64,000 bases of DNA from Litsea cubeba (taxonomy: Eukaryota; Streptophyta; Magnoliopsida; Laurales; Lauraceae): assembly GCA_012931725.1 (NCBI GenBank), contig WHSA01000365.1, forward strand, positions 248,001 to 312,000. The letters run 5' to 3'. The position numbers and the translations under genes were made by a program. The notes below the pieces were generated by a model. That model was not told the DNA's origin. It was given only the letters and a program-made list of their open reading frames with translations, and made no database searches. Each line of letters starts with the position of its first letter. The first letter of the stretch is position 1. This document shows positions 1 through 10,599 of the stretch, one piece after another.

Positions 1-893
1 AAGATAAAAGTGAAAAAATGAGCCCTTTGGAATATGTAGGGGTAGCATTATAAGTGATGACTATGACTCATTTTAAATGGTCTGATATGTCCACGGCCAA
101 CAATGATGCCACATAGAAATAATTTTTTATACACATTGATGGCCCACTAAAGAAAAAGGATAGTTTTGAAAGGATACAAATGGAAATAGTATCGATAGAT
201 GCGACCCAATATAGTTGTGAAATGTGAAAAGGTTTTGATGATCAGGAAGAAGCACCCAATATATACTTGAGAAATTCTTTGATGTTTAGGGAGGTTTCTC
301 GTAAATGCCTTCTTCCTTCTCAATGTCAAAAGATAAGTTTTCAAATAGAAAATGGGTTCTCTAAAGTGTTGTTTTCTTGAAATTTTCAATAAAAAGGGCT
401 TTCCATTAAACATTTAGCGAAACATGAAAACCTAGAACTTTGAAAATCTCCAACAAGACACAGGTAATCAAGTTACAGGGTTAATGAATTTTCAATTAAT
501 ATATTATTAGCAATATTGGAGGCTTATTTGGCTATATAGCCTACAAAGATTGAAGCAAAAGAATAACATTGAATTGGTCCAGTCATCCAATGCCTTTTTG
601 CAAAGAAACTGTCCCTTTTTTTAGTGATATATAGATATATATATATATATGTATATATATAAAAGAAATTCTCAAAAACTCCCCTATCTCAAAAGGGGAG
701 TTTCTACCCCAATCTAATAGCCAATAATTTAAGAGAATTTATAAAATATTCACATTAATTTGTAGAAGAATATTTAGGAGAGTGAATGGATAAGTGTATC
801 CTTGATGACACGTGTCACACTTTCATTGGCTAAAAGAGGCTTTTTTTTTTTTTTTTTTGTGAAAAACGTCTGGGGAGTTTTATAGCGTAACTC

Positions 894-928
<35 letters not shown>

Positions 929-2136
929 AAGACACACACTAACAAATGTTGATTTATACTTTGATCATCTTAGTCAAAATGCTAAATTAATATACGGCTG
1001 GTGCATTTTTCAGGTCCCTTGAGAGATGTTTAAGATCATCAAATGAAGGAAAATATTTCTTTTTTCATTTATGCAAAGCATTTTTTCTTGTTTTAAGACG
1101 AAACACTTGTTATTCAATGACCGACCATGCATGTAGAGGTATTAATTCGTCCCCAGAAGATCGTTAGACTCAATTGCATTTCCAAAGTTTCTCCGTCATC
1201 TATTGGGAAGCCTGCTTCAGCCTGCACCTCTAAGGGCCAGAGTTGAACCTTGGATGTGGGGCCCACTTAGGTTCATGCAAATGGAAACGTAGGTTGGCAG
1301 GTGTTGTTATACTTTAGCCGGCACTAGCTTATTATCAATTATAAGATGAATTACGCTGCATGGGCACAATCTAATAGTCATAACCATCTGATTAATGGTC
1401 CAACGCTTAACAATTTCATATGTGCATAGATAGCCCGTAATAAATTGGGGTCGTTATCAGATAGTTACCATCATATGATCATATGAGTATATGGGCTAAT
1501 TTCCTAATCTTGTAGGATCATAAACCATTTGAGATCCTTTTCTGGTCTTTCTAATATACTTTCTAATTTCCCTTGTTCCCGTGATCTGAATTAAAGAGTA
1601 TGGAGGGCTTGTTTGGGAGGTCTAGTCTATTTTTTAAAGACCATCCAAAATAGCCCCATACAAAAAAGAGTCATAGAAGAAAGAGGTGTTTGGTAATACA
1701 AGGGTCTATGCTAAATAAACATTTTTATATCATTGGTTGAGAGATTTTTACATATTTCTTGAGATCTATAAGGTATTATTCCATGAAAATTGATCCTATG
1801 GACATGCTCAGCCTTCCAAAAAGATCTTACGGTTTGGAACTTGTGTTCGGGGCCCACATAATCCACAAAATTGTACCTAATGGCTTACTTTTTTTGCACG
1901 ATCTAGAGATTGGTGATGATCCAACGGGTGAAATTTGGTCTCATGGCCATGTTTGATATTTTAAACACTACTAATGGTTTAGATCAAATTTTACATGCCT
2001 CTAAATAATAATAAAAATTAAAATAGTTTGCTGCTCATGGACAAATGCAATATTGAGCATAATACATCAATGGTTTTTTTTTCCACATATATCTCGACAT
2101 TCACAAGGCATTATGTGATCAAAATTGACCATAACT
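1..2136. other. AT-rich intergenic region, no gene
   Basis: I see no coding region here. Open frames are short and show no recognisable domain. There are (TA)n tracts near 635-660 and 893-911, the second running into a (GA)n tract, and an A/T-rich MITE-like block at 675-881. From about 1780 to 2000 the text contains phrases such as GGGGCCCAC and TGAAATTTGG that recur just right of the CACTA-1 element (22090-22260), so the flanks may share an old repeat. Confidence 0.6.
675..881. repeat. possible MITE with 10-bp inverted ends
   Basis: AAAACTCCCC at 675-684 is matched in inverted orientation by GGGGAGTTTT at 872-881, and both ends are embedded in (TA)-rich DNA, a common MITE target. The interior is AT-rich and non-coding. 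The inverted ends are short and no target-site duplication can be resolved in the TA repeats, so this is tentative. Confidence 0.3.
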
Positions 2137-2195
2137 CACTACAAGAAATTTCACTTTTGCCGGCACTAAAAAAGCGCCGGCAAAGGTCACTAACT

Positions 2196-2690
2196 CACTA
2201 CAAGAAAACTACGCTATGAATTGCCGGCGTTTTTTTTTTTTTGCCGGAAAAAGATTTTATTTCGCCGGGAAAGGTAGTTTTTTTTCAAAAAAAAATTTTA
2301 GAAAAAACTTTTGCCGGCGTTTTTTTTTTTTGCGCCGGTAAAAGTTATTTTTTTTAAATAAATTTTAGAAACCTTTTGCCGGCGTGTTTTTGCGCCGGGA
2401 AAAGTTATTTTTTTTAAAAAAAATTTAGAAACCTTTTGCCGGCGTTTTTTTGTGCCGAGAAAAGTTATTTTTGTTTAAAAAAATTTAGCAACCTTTGCCC
2501 AGCGTTTTTTTGCGCCGGGAAAAGTTATTTTTTTAAAATAAAATTTAGAAACCTTTTCCCGGTGTTTTTTTGCGCCGGGATAAGTTATTTTTTTTAAAAA
2601 AAAATTAGAAACCTTTTCCCGGCATTTTTTTTGCGCCGGGAAAAGTATTTTTTTTAAAATAAATTTTAGAAAAAAAGCTCTGGCAAAACA
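2196..2690. repeat. CACTA-1 left subterminal repeat array
   Basis: About seven diverged units of roughly 60 bp, each with TTGCCGGCG, a T-run, GCGCCGGGAAAAG and a second T-run. The GCCGG core reappears in inverted arrangement at 21780-22060. In CACTA elements such arrays are binding sites for the TNPA-type accessory protein (family knowledge). Confidence 0.85.
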
Positions 2691-2699
2691 TTTATATTT

Positions 2700-3574
2700 T
2701 ATAAAAAAATGAATTTTTTTATTTTTTTTCCTGTACTAGTCGAGCCCCCGGCACGCGCAATTTCAAACACAACAAACACTGCTTTTTGGACATTTTGATG
2801 GTTACAGCCTCATTGCAGAAACCATCACCATCTCCTTCTCCATTCTTTTCTTTCCCTTCTCTTTCTCCTCCTCTCTTACTCTCCCTCACAACCACCCACA
2901 GCCATCACCACCCGGCTTGCATAGCCACTGCACTCACCCTGCACCAACATCATCCATATCCAAGCACATCTAGATATGCTCCTCTTTCCGCAGGGCTGAT
3001 GTATTAATTGCTTAAATTTAATAATGTTACCCACAAGAAGTTGAGACTTGTAGTTGTCACTTTTCTAACAGGAAACCATCAAACTTGCCTACTACACACT
3101 GTAACCCTGTTCAGAATTGACCCCATGCCAAACAGGCCAAAAATGAACTAATTCATATAATGATTTTCAACATTAAAATGACCTAGACCATCCACACTAA
3201 AAAGAAACCAAACGAATAAATAAAGAAAATAACTTCAATCTTAAACCTCTAGATAATTAATGGTACCATTTTGAAGCCTTAAATGACTTATTCTGGAGCA
3301 ATCAGTGACCAAGACTTGTGAGTTCAACTACTAAGGAATGGCGCCTAAAAATACCTTCAAAACAAGCAGTTGTCTCTAGAACTTGTGTTGTGGTGGAGAG
3401 AAATGCACAAGAGGGGAGAAAAAGAGATGTCAGATTTTGCATGGTCAACCATCACAGAGGGCGACACACATGGGCAAAGAGAGCTGGGGACATCTTTCAC
3501 TCCATTGGTATCAAGAAAGAACAAGATACAATGTGGCAACGAGAGAACAACAGTAGATCATTATGAATCCAAAC
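2700..3574. other. CACTA-1 interior, no recognised gene
   Basis: Low-complexity pyrimidine-rich DNA (2810-2960, rich in CCATCAC and CTTTCTC) followed by AT-rich sequence. The open frames here are short and compositionally biased and I recognise no domain. Confidence 0.5.
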
Positions 3575-5106
3575 AAAAAAAAAAATATTCAGAGAGAGAG
3601 AGTAATGAATCCAAAAGAACTACTCAAAGTCTTTCGTACAAAAAGCCTATCAAATTGTTAAGACATTTGCAGGCAGATTACCCAATAAAAATAATATAAT
3701 GACACCATGGGACAATTAATCAAATGGAGTCTCAATCTCCATTCCAAGAGTCTCTATATTCTTAATATACCAAGTGTGTAAAAATTTCTAATGTAAAAGA
3801 TTTCTCGAAATTTCGGCATAGTCTCTTCCGTATGTGTGACATTTAATTTTTTTTTTACAACCTGCTAAGTACCCGTACATGACAAAAAAACACTTCATAT
3901 AAACTGATGATGCCAAAATTGGGTTTCGGACACCACCGGTCAAGTAATAGATGCAATAATAAATGCGGTAAATAAATGAGAGAGAGAAAGGGAATTAATA
4001 GTGGTTCGGTCTGTGTGACCTACATCCACTTCATAAAGGCAGAGGTTGCCTGTGGTATTTTACTTCCTTAATGAGTTGGGATTACAAGCTAGAGGAATAC
4101 AAGAGTAGAAAAATGGGAAGACATCAATTCTTTTTTAGTGCTGGTGGGGCTCCTCGATTTATAGTCTACCCTAACAGAAGGGGACGCTCCTCTGCAATGT
4201 TCGCCCTTGGAGCCCTCGAACTGCCCTCGCGCTGGACGAGGCAGGTGAGATATTTCTCCGCAGGACCTGGTAGGAGCGAGACTGCTTCTGAAGCAACGTG
4301 GCTGCCCTGACTTGGTCTCTTCGTGGGCTTGGACCTTGGCTCATTGGGCTATTCTGACCTGACTCATCCTCATGGGTTGGGTCATTTGGGCCTGACCCAT
4401 CATAAACAACCCAATGCCCCAACACACTACAAAGTCATTCACCACTACGTCATCAGTCATACACCATTCGACCTTCTCTACTTTTAAATCATCTCCCTAC
4501 CATGTTAATGTGTATACTATTCTGTGTATACTCTTGTCAGCCCATTTGCAAGTGAATCCATTTTTCTTTATTTTTGTTAGTTTAAGGTACATCCAAACAC
4601 ACCTGAAATGCCTAACATGTTTGATGTGTTGGCATATATGTGTTATGTTGGCATGTTGGCATACATGTTTCAAGATACATCCAAATAACCACTGATAGTC
4701 TATTAAGCAGGTAAAAGAGGAACTCAATGATAAGTCACATTCTCAGCCCGTGACCTTTATGAAGAAAGAAGATTCTCAATACAAATAATTCTCAATGGAC
4801 AGCTCATTCATAGCATCAAATCCTCATAATTGCCTAGACATCCTTTTGGACTAAATATGTGATGCAAGATTCCACCAAGGCCATTTAGTCAAATTCCTAA
4901 TTTAAAGCTCATGTCATTCTCATCCAATAAAACATCGAGTTCAATGAAACTGGGAAAAAACTCAAAAAGGAAATCCAAATAAATTTATAATAACTTTGGT
5001 GAAAAAAACAATACCATTTCGGCCATAAATGTTACATTCTCTACAACCCATGGATACAAACAAGGAGAAACACAATGTGAGTAATGACTTTAGCTTAAAT
5101 GAAGAT
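3575..5106. repeat. inverted repeat arm A (partner at 15540-16570)
   Basis: This stretch is the reverse complement of 15540-16570 apart from point changes and a 498-bp insertion. Examples: CATTTCGGCCATAAATG near 5018 matches CATTTATGGCCGAAATG-like text near 15617, and the stretch around ATTTCTCGAAATTTCGGCAT near 3800 is mirrored near 16330. The two arms lie about 10.4 kb apart, one in CACTA-1 and one in CACTA-2. The unit itself is not recognised; it may be a repeat that inserted twice in opposite orientation. No protein domain is visible in it. Confidence 0.85.
3905..4402. mobile_element. solo LTR (Copia-like), TSD TAAAC
   Basis: A 498-bp insertion starting TGATGATGCC and ending GACCCATCA, so it has TG...CA ends, flanked by TAAAC at 3900-3904 and 4403-4407. 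The uninterrupted site survives in inverted repeat arm B (around 16231-16250), which proves insertion here rather than deletion there. The internal phrase GTGGTTCGGT...CCTACATCCAC is common in plant Copia LTRs. No internal domain remains, as expected after LTR-LTR recombination. Confidence 0.85.
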
Positions 5107-5289
5107 TCCATACCACTAATTAAGACATGAGAAACCCACTACTTAACAGAACCCAACAAAACCTAAACCCAACTAATTCATGAAAGGTTAAGAAGTACCC
5201 AATTCAAAGCTCTAAAAGTTGAATTGTGTCTCTCTTTCTCTTTCTCATATCTTAATTCTATGCAACACCAATCATTATATAAGGAATCA

Positions 5290-5436
5290 AACCTCGAGAC
5301 TGAATTTCGATCTGTTCAACTTCAGGAGGTAAAGCAATGCAAAGATATCATCCGGATTAACAGCTGTATCCAAAAGAATCCGATGTGGCAGCCTCCCATC
5401 AGCATCCCCACCAATCACCCTTCCAAGGCAGCTAAG
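5290..5436 (-). pseudogene. captured fragment of inosine-uridine nucleoside hydrolase
   Basis: The minus strand encodes about 49 residues resembling the N-terminal nucleoside-binding segment of plant nucleoside hydrolases. It contains GRLPHRILLDTAVNPDD followed by IFALLYLLKLNRSKF. In the family this is the DxDxxxDD calcium and ribose-binding motif; here the second Asp of the usual DTD is Ala, so the active site is damaged. Plant relatives (NSH3-type, apoplastic or vacuolar enzymes) hydrolyse inosine and other nucleosides to base plus ribose. The match stops abruptly at both sides: upstream on the coding strand it meets a (GT)n/(G)n tract, downstream it ends with LEV and a stop. It is best read as an exon piece carried by CACTA-1, not a working gene. 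Confidence 0.75.
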
Positions 5437-5447
5437 AAAACCAACCA

Positions 5448-5452
5448 CCCCC

Positions 5453-5483
<31 letters not shown>

Positions 5484-5488
5484 ACACA
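5448..5488. repeat. poly-C tract followed by (CA)n microsatellite
   Basis: A run of 22 C, then about ten CA units. It sits at the 5' edge of the minus-strand nucleoside hydrolase fragment. Homopolymers of this length are also prone to sequencing length errors. Confidence 0.9.
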
Positions 5489-5499
5489 CTACTCCCCTT

Positions 5500-6646
5500 C
5501 CCATCCCTAAATCATAATCCAAAACACACCCATATCTCTAACAATCACAACCTTCCTTAATATCCACTCAATAACCCCCCAACACACCCCAAATTAAGAA
5601 CAACAAGACAACAACCCCTTCACCCCAATTGCACTATAATCCAAACCACAACACACCAGCTGTGTGTAGCAGAAGGGAAATGTTCAGAATCAGAATCTAA
5701 AAGCAAGAAACAGAATAAAATCAGTAAAAAAAAAAGGAAAACTTCCTTACTTTCTACTCTACTATACCACGCATCCCCAGTACACCCAATTAAGAAAAAC
5801 AAGTCAACCCCATTCACCCCAGTTGCAGTAGCCTGTAAATCTCTCTGGAAAAAGAACAATCCAAATTACAAACAAAAACACATAGACACTGAGTAGAGCA
5901 GAAAAGACAGGTTCAAGATCGAATAAAGGGAGATTAGAGTGTGATCAGGTGGTTCACAAATTGCTCTCTTACTCATGAAAGGATCAGCCCTTCCTAATAG
6001 GTGGTGATCAGGTCCTTCCTAATCATACATAATGTAGAGGAAAATGTATAGAAATGATAACAAAAGCACCTAAAACCAACTTAAGTTTCAAAGCACCACC
6101 TAAAGTTGGATCATGAAAACCCTATAATAGTTATTCAAAATCTAAAATCATAAACATCACAAAACTCTATATATTTAAAAAAGCATAATTCAATTCATTC
6201 TCCAATGCCAATATTAACCATCATATAAAAGATAGCCAAAACTCTAAAGGAGAAAAAAAATAATCTAATATCTTCTGTTATCATCTCCATGTAACTTTCA
6301 AATTCCATACTATTGATGAAATCTTAACACATTTAGAGATCATTTGTCTAACTCATATTGAATTCCCAGGAGTCAATGAGAGAGAGGCTTCTATCCAAGT
6401 AGCATGGAGATAAGAATTCACAATATCAAAATTAACATCACGCAAAGCATAAAAAAGAAGCCAAAACAAACCATATAAGAATGCAGGCAATACTTATAAT
6501 AAAAACAATTAATAACAATCAGTTTTAATACACATCACCCCCTGTTCAGAAACCACTAGCAGAGGAAGCACGGGGATCAATATTATAACACTACCAAGTA
6601 TAACACTACCAAGTACCAACATGTTTTTTTAAAATGGAAATATAAC
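5500..6646. other. CACTA-1 interior left of the nested element, no recognised gene
   Basis: AC-rich then AT-rich DNA without a recognisable coding domain. At 6585-6622 the phrase ATAACACTACCAAGT occurs twice in tandem, and a third copy lies just right of the nested CACTA-2 element (17267-17280). The site into which CACTA-2 jumped was therefore a short direct repeat. Confidence 0.6.
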
Positions 6647-6790
6647 CACTACACCAAAATAGGATATTAGTAACGCTCAAAGTTTTTGGTAAGCAACGGT
6701 TTTTAAGTGTAACTACTTTCCTAACGTTTTATGGGCGTTGACATTAATTTTAAAGTGTTACAGTAATTTTCCTAACGTTTTAGCGGTCGC
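6647..6790. repeat. CACTA-2 left terminus and subterminal repeats
   Basis: After the CACTACACCAAAA terminus come several TAACG(T/C)T-type motifs (for example TAACGCTC, GCAACGGTTTTTAAG, CTAACGTTTTA), the inverted counterparts of the AACCGTTA units at the right end. Confidence 0.8.
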
Positions 6791-6921
6791 TGACCCAAAA
6801 CGCACTTTTCTTCCTCTTCCTTCCCACTTTTTTTTCCGCTCCCGCGCTTTGCCCTCCCCTTTTCCCTCTTATCCCTCGTCTCCTCTCATTTCTTTCATTC
6901 CCTCTCTCTCTCTCTCTCTCA

Positions 6922-7462
6922 GAAGAATCGGCCTCCATCCGCCGGAACACGATCACCAGCATCTGGATCAGCGACGCCTTGGCCGTGGTCTGATTGACGA
7001 CGTTCTTGCTATCGAGATACACGTCATAGCAGGTCCTCACGATCTGGAGAAGGCAGTCGTCGTGGATCCGAAGTGAGGTGGAGGTGACGGCGGAGAGGAG
7101 CGTCCGTAGGACCATGAGCTCAAGCGCATCATCGCCGAGGTCATGGCACTTGCAGACAGACTCCATGAGGCGGAAGAGGAGCTTGGAAACGAGGGCCGCT
7201 GGAAGGATCTGCCTCGCCGCGGATCAGGCCGTAGGCGACGAGCTTCTGGATACAATCGACAGCGGGATCGGCGATATTGAGGAAGCCGGAGGAGGCAGCG
7301 GAGATGAGAGGGGAGAGGACGGAATCGGAGTCAATGAGGGAGAGCTGGGAAGCACCTTCGTGGAGGGGGCCAGGGATTAGGGTTTCGTCGCCGGAGTCGC
7401 GAGGGGTGGTCGGAGAGGATGGAGGTGGGGCGGAGAAGGGAGGAGAAGAGGAGGAGATTTCG
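6922..7462 (-). pseudogene. captured N-terminal fragment of BIG-type ARF guanine-exchange factor
   Basis: The minus strand encodes a clear match to the N-terminal (DCB) region of plant brefeldin A-inhibited ARF-GEFs, closest by eye to BIG2/BIG3. Recognisable segments, in order, are GPLHEGASQLSLIDSD, ADPAVDCIQKLVAYGLIRGE, ESVCKCHDLGDDALELM, STSLRIHDDCLLQIVRTCYD and NQTTAKASLIQMLVIVFRRM. A frameshift separates the segment ending in RGEADPSSG from the one starting near KLLFRLMESV (around 7180). The match ends exactly after EADSS, where a (GA)n tract begins, which fits an exon border. The intact protein acts at the trans-Golgi network or endosome, activating ARF GTPases through its Sec7 domain; no Sec7 domain is present here. 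It is a transduplicated fragment inside CACTA-2 and cannot make a functional GEF. Confidence 0.9.
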
Positions 7463-7469
7463 ACGCCTC

Positions 7470-8858
7470 CCCTGCACCAGGTACACCCCTCCCTCTTGAA
7501 TCTCTCGTTCTATCCCTACCAGGTGATGATTAATCCCTTTCTCACATTTTTCCCATCTCATATGACATCTCAGCTTCAGTTTAATCTGTCATTGAAACTG
7601 TTACTGTTTCATTTATGGGTTTTTTGTCTGTTTAATGATATTGGGTATCTGTTTCTTCAATGATTCGCTCTAATTCGATCTACCCCATCTTGGTTCATGA
7701 ATACCCAAATCCTAAATTGACTTCAATCTCGCTTGGGGCTTATAGAGGGATTCTTTCTATGGCTTGCATCTCCATTTCACTGGCTGTGGATTATTTATTT
7801 GTTTTCCAATTCACTTGAAAGGTATGTTTGGGTGTACCCCAATGCTTGGAATGGTCGGTTTTGTTTGAAAATTTAGAAATTGTGGGAGAACAAACTGTAA
7901 TTTGTGAATTATCAGTCTAGTAGTGGAAGTGAGAATTGGGGAAAGTCTGGGGTGGGTTTTGTTGGGTTGGAGGTGAGTTTACTGTATTTTATTAGCGAGT
8001 TTGGTTTGGGTTTTTCTTTCTTCTTATTAGGACAGTTATCCTAAGTTTTGATTAACAGTTGTTTCATTTAAATGCTGCATTATCGTAAATGTGTGGTAGC
8101 TTGATTTTGAGGGTGTGCATAAGTTTTCCATGGCATTTTATTTTTACAGTGATTTCATTCTCTGTGAAAAATGGAAACTGAAGACTTCATTTCTTATGGT
8201 TTGAGTTTGTATTGTTTGGTGTGAAAAAAACATTTGTATGGTGAAATCTGATTCCACTACTCGTATGAGCGTATAGAAAATGTTTCTTTACCTCTTGGGG
8301 TCCAAATCTGCTTGTTGTAAAAATTGTAGAGCGATGAGTCTACCTCAGAGAATGTGAACATGGAGCAATGGAGAATCACACTTGGGAAACCATTTCCATT
8401 TTCCCTGGAAAATGATATGCGCAAAGATATGAACACACCTACCTTGATTGTATTTCAAGGCTCGAGGATTAACCTCCAAGTGAGTTTTGGAGCCATAGGT
8501 GTCTTTTGGCTTTCAATCTATCATGAGCCTGAGCAGACAGTTATGCCAATCATTGTAAAACACTTCTTTAGGGAGCAGTAAAATGTAGTTTGTAAGGACA
8601 TGAGAACCTAAAAGAAGTAAAGAACCTTTGTAAGTTGTGTTTGGATACATTCTCTGAGACAATTACCATTTATTTTCATGGATCTTTTTTGCTACAATTA
8701 TTTATGGGACAGAAAAATGTAGTTGGAGGACAAGTTTCTAGCTGAACCTTTTCAGTTGTATTCAAATACTTTCTCCGAATACATTAAAATTAATTTTCAT
8801 AGATCTTTTTCAATGTGGTTGTTTTTAATAATTAATTTGGTGGATCCTTGTACTGTAG
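7470..8858. other. CACTA-2 interior, no recognised gene
   Basis: T-rich DNA that looks like intron or intergenic sequence carried with the flanking gene fragments. A frame at 8354-8578 (plus, about 75 codons) is open but I recognise nothing in it. Confidence 0.5.
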
Positions 8859-9258
8859 GCACACTCCCTTGCAGATAATTCATGTTATTGGAAATTTTAT
8901 ACGAGTATGGTCAATTTACTCCATGTATCAGTACTTATCTCAGCAAGGGGCTTCAGTTGCATTGTTTATCTTTGCTTGTTTGGTTCCATCATCTATAATC
9001 TTTCCAGCCTTGCAAAAGCCTTGGAAAGGAAGGGCTCTCTCCAATTCCTAGGTTTATAAAAACTCTATTCTGACGCTTACTGTGCATTCCCCATTGGATT
9101 TTGTAGACTTTCTTCAGGGTGCACTATAATTTGCAATTGCATGTTCTTTTTGAATGGGCGCTAGTGTTTCAAGTGATACCTTCTATAATAAATGGAGGTA
9201 TAACGACATTATACTTTATATTATGGGGAAAGGGCATTATGTCTTGTGGTCCTCTTAG
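8859..9258 (+). pseudogene. captured two-exon fragment, probable MTP12-like cation-efflux membrane protein
   Basis: Two exon-like pieces in the same orientation. The first (8859 to about 9050) follows an intron-acceptor-like TGTACTGTAG and reads VIGNFIRVWSIYSMYQYLSQ then GASVALFIFACLVPSSIIF and LQKPWKGRALSN, a hydrophobic multi-span segment. The second (about 9170-9258) reads INGGITTLYFILWGKGI then MSCGPLR and ends at a good donor, AG/GTAAGC. I recall this SNTQV...NGGITALYFILWGKG arrangement from a plant membrane protein annotated as cation efflux protein/MTP12 (secretory-pathway zinc transport); this naming is from memory. The first exon ends without a canonical donor and runs into a stop. 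Retention of an intron (about 9050-9170) shows the piece was captured at DNA level. Confidence 0.6.
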
Positions 9259-9501
9259 GTAAGCTTCATTATGCATTTTTGAGATAAAACACAGTTATCT
9301 TGATGCACTGTAGATGCGTATCAAATAATTTAATTATTTTTAATTTCTTTTGTATTAGAAGGAAGGCATACTCCATGGTCAATGTAATCTATCTGTCTCT
9401 CACATCCATTGGGTATATTGATATATTCGATGCTATTTTTTATTTTTTTTGAAAGATATATATATATATATATATATGCTTGATGCTACTTATAGATGGA
9501 G

Positions 9502-10086
9502 TTTTTTTTTTTTTTTTTGAACGGTAACAAGATTTTAAGTACATGAGAGATACTAATTACTAAGCCTACAAGGGAACCACCCAAACCAACAAGGAAAGCA
9601 ATTTAAAGAAGAGGGGATCAGAAATGTCAACCCATAAGCTCTGACGATGAACTCCCTCCTTAGCAAGAAATATACTAAGGCTACAAGGGAACCACCCAAA
9701 CCAATGGAAAGCAAGTTAAAGAAGAGAGGGATTAGAAATGTTAGTCCATAAGCTCTGATGATGAACTCCCTCCTTAGCAAGAAATAAACTAAGGCTACAA
9801 GGGAACCACCCAAACCAACAACAAGGAAAGCAAGTTAAAGAAGAGAGGGATCAGAAATGTCAATCCATAAGCTCTGATGATGAACTCTCTCCTTAGCAAG
9901 AAAATTTGCCGCAGAGGTAGCGCTTCGTTTGACATGAACTAAGGAGATTTTAATGTCCTTGAAGAGGTCCTTCACTTCGTCCACCGCATCTTCCAAGTTC
10001 CAACACTGGGGGGCTGAGCACCCACCTGTTGCCCATCTAATAGCACAAACCGAGTCTCCTTCCAAATTGAAGAAAACCGTTTCTAT
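9502..10086 (-). mobile_element. 5'-truncated LINE: 3' end with RNase H remnant and poly(A) tail
   Basis: A T-run at 9502-9518 on the plus strand is a poly(A) tail on the minus strand. Upstream of it the minus strand encodes a plant LINE-type RNase H (RVT_3) C-terminus, with LEGDSVCAIRWATGG, DAVDEVKDLF and ISLVHVKRSATSAANFLAKE. The latter corresponds to the usual HVxRxxNxxADxLAK ending, with the Asp replaced. The rest of the LINE is missing, as is typical of incomplete target-primed reverse transcription. The terminal coding sequence is tandemly repeated three times (9560-9904). I could not find a convincing target-site duplication. Confidence 0.75.
9560..9904 (-). repeat. three tandem copies (~114 bp) of a LINE C-terminal segment
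   Basis: Three consecutive units begin TAAG(C/G)CTACAAGGGAACC and end CCTTAGCAAGAAAT, at about 9560-9674, 9675-9788 and 9789-9904. The unit nearest the RNase H is continuous with the coding sequence, so the other two are duplications towards the poly(A) tail. Confidence 0.85.
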
Positions 10087-10377
10087 ACATAAAGTTGAGA
10101 CTCATTTGGACCTCCTCTTTTTTTGTTCTTTGTTTCACTTGGTGCAACTTTAACCCCCAAATGGATTTCATATTGCAATTGGAGAATGCAGGGATTTGTG
10201 GCTATTCTTTTTCCTGGAGTATGTTACTTCCTTTTCCTCTTTTGAGATTATGTATCACTCTTTTATATCATGCATATTATGGTTCCTTTAATATTTCCAA
10301 TCTTCTTTGTAATATCTACTTTTGTCTTTTCCATCTAAAGTTAAAGATATTGAATAATGTTCTATGTGTGGTTTCTA

Positions 10378-10485
10378 CCTACTCCAGTCCGTCTGATATA
10401 TTGTAATTCCACCATATCTCAATGGGTCATTTACAATAATTGTTTTCCTCATTAATTCTTTTCCATCTAGGTCAATTTGGGGTGA
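10378..10485 (-). pseudogene. captured fragment of CCS1 (ResB-like cytochrome c biogenesis protein)
   Basis: About 35 residues on the minus strand read DLDGKELMRKTIIVNDPL followed by RYGGITIYQTDWS. This matches the conserved lumenal segment of ResB/CCS1 proteins, whose plastid form is needed to attach haem to c-type cytochromes on the thylakoid lumen side. The intact protein is several hundred residues with transmembrane helices; only this piece is present. The match ends at QTDWS, next to a stop, and upstream it breaks after about 35 residues. It is one exon-sized scrap within CACTA-2. Confidence 0.72.
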
Positions 10486-10599
10486 TTTTTCAATTTGGCA
10501 GTGTGTAGGGGCTGTGGCAGGGAGGAGATGATTTAAAAGAATAGAAGTTCCCACATTTTTTGATGAATCCAAGAACATAGTAACCAAGCGAATCTACAA

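Noticed and set aside
6780..7166. BIG-like frame as an intact small gene
   Set aside because: It lacks the Sec7 domain, is frameshifted against its upstream part and lies wholly within a transposon.
7037..7380. plus-strand open frames over the BIG fragment
   Set aside because: Shadows of the minus-strand coding sequence; only the minus strand shows family motifs.
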